Source of the DNA: Lachnospiraceae bacterium
GTDB lineage: Bacteria > Bacillota > Clostridia > Lachnospirales > Lachnospiraceae
DNA: 47,081 nucleotides
Assembly (NCBI GenBank): GCA_024692715.1
Contig: JAILMH010000042.1
Location: 1-47,081, forward strand
Direction of reading: 5' to 3'
Shown: piece by piece, positions 26,421-33,191 of the stretch
How positions within the stretch are numbered: the stretch's first letter is position 1
Layout: each line of letters begins with the position of its first letter
Made by a program: the position numbers and the translations under genes
The notes under the pieces: generated by a model
Database searches by the model: none
Told to the model about the DNA's origin: nothing
What the model saw: the letters and a program-made list of their open reading frames with translations, nothing else

Positions 26421-28463
26421 ATGAGAAAGAAAAAAGCACTGGCGTTGATCCTTTCGGCATCAATGGTATTTACGACGCAGTTTACGTCATTTGCAGCAGA
26501 AACTACAGTAAGCGTTAATGAGACAACTGCTGAAAATGAAGTAAGCGTAAACGCAGCAGCTGAAGAGGAGCCGTCTGTTGAGCTCGCCGAAGTAAAATCA
26601 GACGTAGAGGCTGAGATTGAGAGTCTGAGTACTCTTGAAGCCGGAGTTGACTATGTCGAAGATGAAGCCTTTTTCTATGCAGACAGTCAGGAGGAGGCAG
26701 AGAAGGTAGCTGCTTCTTATGATGCAGAGCTTGAGTCCTTTGTTGAAGGTATTGGAATCCTTAAGTTCGAAGGCGAGAATGTTGAAACTGCAATGGAAAG
26801 CAGTCTTTCAAGCCAGAGTGCAAATACAAGAGTATATGTAAACTACATCAGTGAGGTTGATGGAACAGAGGCTGAGTATGTAGATAATTTTGAATCAAGT
26901 CTCTTTGATGAGAGTTTACTTTCAGTTTCAAGAAACGATCCGGCTTACAGTAAGCAGTGGCACCACAGCTATATTAATGATACCGAAGCATGGGATACTG
27001 CAACAGGTAAGGGCGTAAAGGTAGCTGTTATTGATACAGGTATCGATGTGGATCATGAAGATCTTGCTGATAAGCTTGCCGGACAGTATGATGCCATTAC
27101 AGGTTCAACATCTAAGAACAGTGTTGAAGATGAAGTGGGACATGGTACACATGTTTCAGGAATCATCGCAGCTGATGCCGATAATAAGCTTGGCGGATGC
27201 GGAGTTGCACCTGATGCGTCAATCTATATGCTCAAGGTTACAAATGCCAGAGGCGTAGAGCTTGCAAATATTTTCCGTGCACTTGAGTATCTTACATCAG
27301 GTGAAGGTAAGAAATGGAATGTTGATGTAGTTAACATAAGTATTGGAGGATATGCGCTTAGCTCTAAGGTTAAAGAGCAGTATCAGAAGTACATGGATAA
27401 TCTTGCAAAGGATGGTGTCACAGTTGTAGCATCTGCCGGCAATGATAGTACTTCATACCCGGCTTATCCTGCATCACTTGATAATGTAATCTCAGTTGCT
27501 TCAACAGATTCAGACGGAACACTTTCATATTTTTCAAATTATGGAAGTACAGTAGATGTTGCGGCTCCGGGTGGAGAGATCTATTCAACATACATGAAGG
27601 GTCAGTATGCATCGTTGTCAGGAACATCAATGGCAAGCCCGGTAGTTGCAGGCGTTGCAGCACTTGTATATCAGTCAAAGGGTCTTGCAGGAAGTAATTC
27701 TTCTTCTGCATCCACAGCAGTTTCAAGTAAAGTTATTAATTCAACAGACGGACGTACATACACATACGGAAGCCATTCTGTAACAGGATGTATTGATGCA
27801 GCTGCAGCTGTTAATAATTTCTATATCAAAGCTAACACAGGAATGATCACATCAGCAGGCGGAATTATTCCGGTAGCGATCGGTAAGACACTTAAGTTCA
27901 CTGTTTGTGATGAGAACGGAAATAAGATCAAGGGAATTAAAAAGAAAGATGTTGAATGGGGCATCAGTACTTCAGTAAATACTGTTACAATGAAAAACGG
28001 TAAACTTAAGGTCAACAAGAAGACTGCCGAGAATACATCTCTCGTACTCACAGCTTCTTACAATGGAAAGAGCCTTAAGATCGGCGGAGTTACTATCCCG
28101 GCAACAAAGTATTTTGGGTATATTTCAGGCAGAAAGTTTGTTAAGTCATATAATAAGACGGTTTCTCTTAACAGCCCGGTTGATCTTTCAAGCCTCAGTA
28201 AACTTACAGGTACAAATATTTATATGTGCTACAAGAGACAGAAACAAGGCACTATTATGACATATTATCCAACAGGAACGGCTGATTCGCTTGGATTTAT
28301 CACAACAACCAATAAAAAGACTCTGAAAAATTCGTCAGTTGTATATAACACATACGGAAGTATTACAGAGTTCACACCGACAAAGGCAGGAAAGTATAAA
28401 TTTAAGTGCAAAGCACTTGATGGTTCAGGAAAATCCTTTACGGTAACACTTACAGCAAAATAA
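26421..28463 (+). CDS. Secreted S8 (subtilisin-like) serine protease 2
   Basis: A 680-residue exported protease from ATG 26421, which has AGAGAGG 8 nt upstream; the frame is open to a TTG at 26379, but the Arg-Lys-rich signal peptide (MRKKKALALILSASMVF...) begins at 26421. Layout: signal peptide to ~26, acidic spacer, I9-like pro-domain (~75-135: YVEDEAFFYADSQEEAEKVA), S8 domain with Asp205 (VIDTGID), His241 (HGTHVSG), Ser403 (GTSMASP), then a C-terminal domain (~470-680) with TLKFTVCDENGNKIKGIKKK and EFTPTKAGKYKFKCKALDG. That domain is homologous to the ends of protease 3 and of the protein at 30783. It has its own promoter region and terminator. Confidence 0.93.
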   Translation: MRKKKALALILSASMVFTTQFTSFAAETTVSVNETTAENEVSVNAAAEEEPSVELAEVKSDVEAEIESLSTLEAGVDYVEDEAFFYADSQEEAEKVAASYDAELESFVEGIGILKFEGENVETAMESSLSSQSANTRVYVNYISEVDGTEAEYVDNFESSLFDESLLSVSRNDPAYSKQWHHSYINDTEAWDTATGKGVKVAVIDTGIDVDHEDLADKLAGQYDAITGSTSKNSVEDEVGHGTHVSGIIAADADNKLGGCGVAPDASIYMLKVTNARGVELANIFRALEYLTSGEGKKWNVDVVNISIGGYALSSKVKEQYQKYMDNLAKDGVTVVASAGNDSTSYPAYPASLDNVISVASTDSDGTLSYFSNYGSTVDVAAPGGEIYSTYMKGQYASLSGTSMASPVVAGVAALVYQSKGLAGSNSSSASTAVSSKVINSTDGRTYTYGSHSVTGCIDAAAAVNNFYIKANTGMITSAGGIIPVAIGKTLKFTVCDENGNKIKGIKKKDVEWGISTSVNTVTMKNGKLKVNKKTAENTSLVLTASYNGKSLKIGGVTIPATKYFGYISGRKFVKSYNKTVSLNSPVDLSSLSKLTGTNIYMCYKRQKQGTIMTYYPTGTADSLGFITTTNKKTLKNSSVVYNTYGSITEFTPTKAGKYKFKCKALDGSGKSFTVTLTAK

Positions 28464-28472
28464 AGAAATTTT

Positions 28473-28506
28473 AGAGAAGTTCACTTGTGTGGACTTCTCT
28501 TTTTTT
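28473..28506 (+). terminator. Intrinsic terminator
   Basis: AGAGAAGTTCAC / GTGGACTTCTCT (12 bp, one wobble) with a short loop TTGT, then TTTTTT. Confidence 0.93.
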
Positions 28507-28581
28507 GTAGGCTAAAATAAATCATAAGAAAATTTGATGCCATTACGGCATGATCGAGCATAAATTTATAAGAAAGGATAT

Positions 28582-30621
28582 ATGATGAAAAGAAAAGGTT
28601 TATCACTTCTTCTTTGTACAGCTCTTATTTTTAGCCTGAGTGTACCGGGAAATGCAGAAGAAATTAAGGATGCGGAGTTTGAATGCATGGCAGCAGAAAC
28701 CATGGAGAATGAGCTGCAGAGTCTGAATTCATATACCGAAGGAAAAGATTATTCATCAGGTTCGGCTTTTTTTGAAGCGGATTCTGAAACTGAGGCGAGA
28801 GAAATCGCTGATGATTATGGAGCAGAGCTCGAAAGCTTTGATTCAGGAGTCGGAGTGATAAGCTTTGATGGCTCTGTCGAGGATAAGCTTGAAGATGCAG
28901 TCAGTACGATGTCGGTTAAAACTCCGATCTATCCGGATTTCTTTGTGGAAACTGATGATTACATGGATGGAGGAGATATTTTAGAAGCACTTAGTGAGTC
29001 AGAGGAGGCTGAGGTCCAGGCAACGTCTTCTGATCCTGACTATAGCTATCAGTGGTTTCATGAAAAAATCAATTCTGAAGAGGCGTGGGATGTTTCAAAT
29101 GGCACAGGCGTGAAGGTGGCCGTGATTGATAACTGTTTCCAGGCAGACCATGAAGATCTGGCCGATAATGTGGCTGCTACCTATAATGCAGCAGATGGAA
29201 GCGATGATGTATCAGTTTCTTCAAATATCACTAACAGCAGTCATGGAACACATGTGGCAGGCATAATCGGCGCGGTCAGCAATAATGATCTTCTCGGTAC
29301 GGGTGTTGCGCCTGACTGTGATCTGTATCTTGTAAAAATAGCCAGTTCAAACGGAAGTTTGTTGCTGAGTTCTGTGATAAAGGCTATAAAGTGGTCTGCG
29401 GCCCAGGGGGTGGATGTCATAAACATGAGTATCGGTACATCTTCTATAACCCAGAGCACAGAAGAGCTGCTTCAGGAAGCTATAGATGATGCGGTTGATT
29501 CCGGTGCGGTAGTTACAGTGGCTGCCGGAAATTCAGGAAATGATGCAGTTTATTACCCTGCGGCCTGTGACAATGTTATAGCGGTAGCAGCGATCGGTGA
29601 AAAAGCAGGGGACCACGCTGCGGATGATACGGTCCTTGCAAGCTATTCAAACTATGGCGCTTACGTTGATATAGCAGCTCCGGGAACCAATATATATTCA
29701 ACTGTTCCGACATCCAGCGCAAAGGATCTTAGCGGAACTTCGATGGCAGCACCGGTGGTTGCAGGTGTTGCAGCACTTGTCTACAGCGCTGATCAGGAGC
29801 TGATGTCGGCGAATTCAAGTACGGCTTCAAAGACTGTCATGAGCAGGATACTTTCTTCAACTGATGGAAAAACCTACTCGTGCTCGTCTACCGGAGGCTC
29901 TGTAACAGGCTGTGTCGATGCGGAAAAGGCATTGGCAAGTACTGCCTCGTATACGGCCCCTTCGTTTTATGTGAAGCTTAAAGATAAAACAGTCACAAAT
30001 GGTGGAACTTACTGGATTACAGCCGGGAAGAAAGAAAAACTCGTGATAACGGATTCCAATGGTAAAAAGATAAAGGCCGCAAATAAGAAAAATGCGGCAA
30101 CCTACACTGTTGCAGGAAGTTCATCTTTTACTATTTCGAATAAAACACTTAAGTGCAGTAAGGATGCCACTGCCTATTCATCGGCTTCCGATAAAATTGC
30201 ATCTGCGGATACAGCCTGGGTGACTGTGAGCTATAACGGAGAGAAAGTCAGGCTTAAATTCATAGCTCTTGGAAAGATCAAGGCAGCGGGCTATTTTTCA
30301 GGAAATAAATTAAAAAGGAGTATAACAAGGACGGTCTCTGTTGGAAATGCAGTCAGCATGGACAGCATTGAGAACCTTGCCGGTTGTTCTGTGGAGTACT
30401 GGCTTAAATCCGGAAAGGATTATACGTCACTTGGAAGTGCTGACAGTTTAGGATATTCCCTTAAAATTCCGGCTAAAGCCTCTAAAAACGAAATGATCAA
30501 AGAAGATTCGGACGGTAATCCGCTGACCTTTACGCCTTCTAAGAAGGGCAGCTATATCTTCAGGATAACAAGCCCGGGAACAAGAAAGAAATTTAAGATA
30601 AAAATCAAAGTGACAGATTGA
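28582..30621 (+). CDS. Secreted S8 (subtilisin-like) serine protease 3
   Basis: A 679-residue exported protease (ATG 28582; ATG 28585 is equally placed after AAAGGA). Signal peptide MKRKGLSLLLCTALIFSLSV ending near GNA-E, an I9-like pro-domain (~50-115: SAFFEADSETEAREIADDYG), S8 domain with Asp183, His221 (HGTHVAG) and Ser387 (GTSMAAP). The Asp motif reads VIDNCFQADHEDL rather than the usual DTG/DSG. The C-terminal domain (~460-679) with KLVITDSNGKKIKAANKK, TVSVGNAVSMDSIENLAG and NPLTFTPSKKGSYIFRI is shared with protease 2 and the protein at 30783. Only weak promoter-like sequence precedes it, and the shared upstream motif is not evident. It has no obvious terminator. Confidence 0.92.
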   Translation: MMKRKGLSLLLCTALIFSLSVPGNAEEIKDAEFECMAAETMENELQSLNSYTEGKDYSSGSAFFEADSETEAREIADDYGAELESFDSGVGVISFDGSVEDKLEDAVSTMSVKTPIYPDFFVETDDYMDGGDILEALSESEEAEVQATSSDPDYSYQWFHEKINSEEAWDVSNGTGVKVAVIDNCFQADHEDLADNVAATYNAADGSDDVSVSSNITNSSHGTHVAGIIGAVSNNDLLGTGVAPDCDLYLVKIASSNGSLLLSSVIKAIKWSAAQGVDVINMSIGTSSITQSTEELLQEAIDDAVDSGAVVTVAAGNSGNDAVYYPAACDNVIAVAAIGEKAGDHAADDTVLASYSNYGAYVDIAAPGTNIYSTVPTSSAKDLSGTSMAAPVVAGVAALVYSADQELMSANSSTASKTVMSRILSSTDGKTYSCSSTGGSVTGCVDAEKALASTASYTAPSFYVKLKDKTVTNGGTYWITAGKKEKLVITDSNGKKIKAANKKNAATYTVAGSSSFTISNKTLKCSKDATAYSSASDKIASADTAWVTVSYNGEKVRLKFIALGKIKAAGYFSGNKLKRSITRTVSVGNAVSMDSIENLAGCSVEYWLKSGKDYTSLGSADSLGYSLKIPAKASKNEMIKEDSDGNPLTFTPSKKGSYIFRITSPGTRKKFKIKIKVTD

Positions 30622-30631
30622 TAACTCTCAG

Positions 30632-30689
30632 TGTATACAAGAAAATGTGAATACATTTTTTTTGTCCACATTTACCGATGTACTTTAAT
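30632..30689 (+). promoter_or_regulatory. Promoter and shared-motif region of the orphan secreted protein gene
   Basis: TGTATACAA (30632), then ATTTAC-cg-ATGTAC (30670-30683) and TTTA, at 38-bp spacing against 36 bp upstream of protease 2. A plausible promoter is TTGTCC (30662-30667), 16-bp spacer, TTTAAT (30684-30689), so the ATTTAC/ATGTAC block fills the spacer. Confidence 0.5.
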
Positions 30690-30782
30690 TAGAACAATCG
30701 ATGTGATAAAATAAAATAATCCGAGAAAACTTAGTAAATAAGTTGATTGTTTAATTAAAATACAAGGAGGAGTTATAAAAAG

Positions 30783-31739
30783 ATGAAAAAGAAGTTAATT
30801 GCTGTAATGCTTTGCACAGCACTCGCATTCAGTTCACTCACAGCGGTAGGAGCTGCTGAGAACACAGTTTCTGAAGCTGCAGTTGAAGAGGTTTCAACAG
30901 AAGAGGCTGCAACAGAGGAAGCTGTAGCAGAAGAAGCCGCTGAGGTATCAGAGAATGAAGTTTCAGAAAACGAGGTTTCAGAAAATGCAGTTTCTGAGGA
31001 TGCTGTAGATGTTGAGTCTGTTGTAGAAGACACAACAACTTCTGCTAATTCTGCTTCATCAAATGCTTTCTACATCAGTGCAAAGAACAGCAAATATGGT
31101 GATGAAGCTTCATTCATTATGGGCAAGGGCACAAAGCTTAAGTTCAAGATCGTAGATGCAAACGGAAAGAAGATCAAGGGTGCTGATAAGTCAGCAACAT
31201 ACACTATCGTCGGAGGTGATACAACAAACTTCTCAGTTAAGAAGTCAACTGTTTCACTCAGCAAGAATGCAAATGCATATGGCGATGAAAATGTTTCAGC
31301 AAACAATGTTTCATATGCAACACTTGCAGTTACATATAATAATGTAACAGAGAAGTTCACACTTATTGCCGGCAAGAAGATCACAAGTGTTGGATTTATT
31401 CCAAACAGCAAGAGCTTCAAGACAAGCGCTACAGTAACAGTAGATGTTAATTCAAAGGTTGATCTTCAGAAGCTCAACTCTCTTGTTGGACATACAGTTT
31501 TTGCAGCATATAAGGTGCAGAAGTCAGGTTTCATCAGAAGATATTATTACTATTCATATCTTGAGGAGTTCCCGCACAGCACAACACCAAATAAGAAGGC
31601 TGTAAAGAACGGAACTATCTCATACGATAACAATGGTAATGCACTTACATTCACACCGACCGCAGCCGGTACATATTCATTTGTATACAGAACATCAGAT
31701 ACAGGTAAGGCATTTACACTTAGAGTAAAAGCAAAATAA
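30783..31739 (+). CDS. Secreted stand-alone protein with the protease C-terminal domain
   Basis: A 318-residue exported protein: signal peptide (MKKKLIAVMLCTALAFSSLT..., cleavage near VGAA), then an acidic low-complexity region of Ala/Glu/Val with VSENE-VSENE-VSENA-VSEDA repeats (~30-85), then a ~220-residue domain (97-318) homologous to the C-terminal ends of proteases 2 and 3 (LKFKIVDANGKKIKGADKS, VDVNSKVDLQKLNSLVGHTV, NALTFTPTAAGTYSFVYRT). There is no protease domain. AAGGAGG lies 12 nt before ATG. Function unknown; it could bind the same surface or partner as the proteases, or act as an adaptor or inhibitor (speculation). No terminator is seen before the rplJ promoter 9 nt after its stop. 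Confidence 0.85.
   Translation: MKKKLIAVMLCTALAFSSLTAVGAAENTVSEAAVEEVSTEEAATEEAVAEEAAEVSENEVSENEVSENAVSEDAVDVESVVEDTTTSANSASSNAFYISAKNSKYGDEASFIMGKGTKLKFKIVDANGKKIKGADKSATYTIVGGDTTNFSVKKSTVSLSKNANAYGDENVSANNVSYATLAVTYNNVTEKFTLIAGKKITSVGFIPNSKSFKTSATVTVDVNSKVDLQKLNSLVGHTVFAAYKVQKSGFIRRYYYYSYLEEFPHSTTPNKKAVKNGTISYDNNGNALTFTPTAAGTYSFVYRTSDTGKAFTLRVKAK
30945..31004 (+). repeat. 15-bp tandem repeat encoding VSENx
   Basis: Four 15-bp units (GTTTCAGAAAACGAG type) encode VSENE, VSENE, VSENA, VSEDA. Confidence 0.9.
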
Positions 31740-31747
31740 AAAAAGAC

Positions 31748-31777
31748 TTGACATTCTCGGCAGGGCTGTGTTATAGT
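31748..31777 (+). promoter_or_regulatory. Promoter of rplJ-rplL
   Basis: TTGACA (31748-31753), 18-bp spacer, TATAGT (31772-31777); it begins 8 nt after the stop of the preceding secreted-protein gene. Confidence 0.85.
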
Positions 31778-31783
31778 GCTTAA

Positions 31784-31955
31784 GGTTTGTAAAACAAACC
31801 GGCCGAAGACAGCAGGTGCCGCAAGGCATAAGTTGAAAACGCCTGCCGAGGAGATAAAAAGTTTGATTGACTTTAGTACTCTGTCACTTCGGTGGCAGAG
31901 TTTTTTGTTTCTGTCATCTTTCGGCTATCATTTCGTAAGGAGGTAAAACTGGAAC
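31784..31955 (+). promoter_or_regulatory. Ribosomal protein L10 leader RNA
   Basis: The leader contains the conserved core CCGAAGACAGCAGGTGCC, GCAAGGC, and CCTGCCGAGG (31803-31852) of the L10 leader family, followed by an intrinsic attenuator. In this family L10 (with L7/L12) binds the leader and reduces rplJ-rplL expression. The core match is seen by eye; regulation is known for the family. Confidence 0.9.
31878..31906 (+). terminator. Attenuator of the L10 leader
   Basis: ACTCTGTCAC / GTGGCAGAGT with a TTCG tetraloop followed by TTTTTT, ~50 nt before rplJ. Confidence 0.9.
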
Positions 31956-32471
31956 ATGGCAAAAGTTGAAATCAAAGCACCTGTAGTTGAAGAGATCATG
32001 GCTAAGGCTAAAGATGCCAAGGCTGCACTTCTTGTTGACTACCGTGGACTTACAGTTGAGCAGGATACTGAGCTCAGAAAGCAGCTTCGTGAGGCAGGTG
32101 TTACTTATAAGGTTTATAAGAACACAATGATGAAGCGCGCATTCGAGGGAACAGATTTTGCACAGCTTGATTCTCTGTTAGACGGACCGTCTGCACTCGC
32201 TCTTGCAACTGAAGATGTTACTGCTCCGGCAAGAATCATCTGTGAGTTCGCAAAGAAGGCTGATAAGCTCGAAGTAAAGGGCGCTGTTGTAGAAGGAACA
32301 TTCTACGATGTAAATGGTGTTAAGGAGCTTTCTCAGATCCCTTCAAGAGAAGTACTTCTCTCAAGACTTCTTGGAAGCATGCAGTCACCTATTACAAACT
32401 TCGCTCGTGTTATCAAGCAGATTGCAGAGAAGCAGCCTGAAGCTGCTGCTGAAGCACCTGCTGCAGAATAA
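31956..32471 (+). CDS. rplJ: 50S ribosomal protein L10
   Basis: A 171-residue L10, the base of the ribosomal stalk that binds L7/L12 dimers and 23S rRNA. Recognisable segments are LLVDYRGLTVEQDTELRKQL, YKVYKNTMMKRAFEGTDF, GPSALALATED, and the C-terminal helix ending IAEKQPEAAAEAPAAE, the L7/L12-binding tail. RBS AAGGAGG precedes ATG. It is controlled by the L10 leader and attenuator upstream. The usual rplK-rplA genes do not precede it; a secreted-protein gene does. Confidence 0.97.
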   Translation: MAKVEIKAPVVEEIMAKAKDAKAALLVDYRGLTVEQDTELRKQLREAGVTYKVYKNTMMKRAFEGTDFAQLDSLLDGPSALALATEDVTAPARIICEFAKKADKLEVKGAVVEGTFYDVNGVKELSQIPSREVLLSRLLGSMQSPITNFARVIKQIAEKQPEAAAEAPAAE

Positions 32472-32543
32472 TCACTGGCAGAAGACAAATTTACGACTAA
32501 AATTTATCTATTAAAACGAAAAAATTAAATGGAGGAAATTACA

Positions 32544-32912
32544 ATGACTAAGGAAGAAATCATTGAGGCTATTAAAGGTTTAACAGTTCTTGAGCTTAAC
32601 GATCTCGTTAAGGCTTGTGAGGAAGAGTTCGGCGTTTCTGCAGCAGCAGGCGTTGTTGTTGCAGCAGCAGGTGCTGGCGCAGGCGCAGCAGCTGAAGAGA
32701 AGACAGAGTTCAACGTAGAGCTTACAGAAGTAGGTCCTAACAAGGTTAAGGTTATCAAGGTTGTTCGTGAGGTAACTGGTCTCGGACTTAAGGAAGCTAA
32801 GGATCTCGTTGATAACGCTCCTAAGATGCTCAAAGAGGATGCTGACAAGGCTACAGCTGAGGACATCCAGAAGAAGCTTGATGAGGTTGGAGCAAAGGTT
32901 ACTCTTAAGTAA
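32544..32912 (+). CDS. rplL: 50S ribosomal protein L7/L12
   Basis: A 122-residue L7/L12 from ATG 32544, which has GGAGG at 32531-32535; an in-frame ATG at 32529 is too close to be the start. N-terminal dimerisation helices ([20 protein letters not shown]), an Ala/Gly hinge ([15 protein letters not shown]) and the C-terminal factor-binding domain ([35 protein letters not shown]) are intact. It recruits translation GTPases to the ribosome and is co-transcribed with rplJ. Confidence 0.97.
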   Translation: MTKEEIIEAIKGLTVLELNDLVKACEEEFGVSAAAGVVVAAAGAGAGAAAEEKTEFNVELTEVGPNKVKVIKVVREVTGLGLKEAKDLVDNAPKMLKEDADKATAEDIQKKLDEVGAKVTLK

Positions 32913-32944
32913 TTTAACCGCTTGAACTAAAGCTTTTATAAATG

Positions 32945-32995
32945 AATGCTGCAATACACACGACAGCTTATGCAGTTGTGGCGTACTGCAGCATT
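32945..32995 (+). terminator. Long imperfect hairpin after rplL
   Basis: AATGCTGCA pairs with TGCAGCATT (9 bp), extended by TAC/GTA and CAC/GTG inside. The following TTTGTCTTTG is a poor T-run, so this may be a partial terminator or RNA-processing site that lowers read-through into rpoB. Confidence 0.5.
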
Positions 32996-33070
32996 TGTCT
33001 TTGTGTGAAATAGATTCGCACATGTATTGAATAAACTTCACATGAAGACAAAAAATTAATAATTTTGTTA

Positions 33071-33099
33071 TTGACTTTGCAAAAAGCCTGTGTTATCAT
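33071..33099 (+). promoter_or_regulatory. Promoter of rpoB-rpoC
   Basis: TTGACT (33071-33076), 17-bp spacer, TATCAT (33094-33099), with an AT-rich upstream tract. A small hairpin GGGC-tttttgt-GCCC followed by TTTT (33125-33143) lies in the leader. Confidence 0.75.
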
Positions 33100-33191
33100 G
33101 TAGAATGCTTTATCATGGTGACATGGGCTTTTTGTGCCCTTTTATCATGAGTAACATATTGTCGATTTTACAGAACGGGGTGAAACGTTAG

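Noticed and set aside
33125-33143. Full attenuator in the rpoB leader
   Set aside because: The stem is only 4 bp; kept only as a weak part of another finding.
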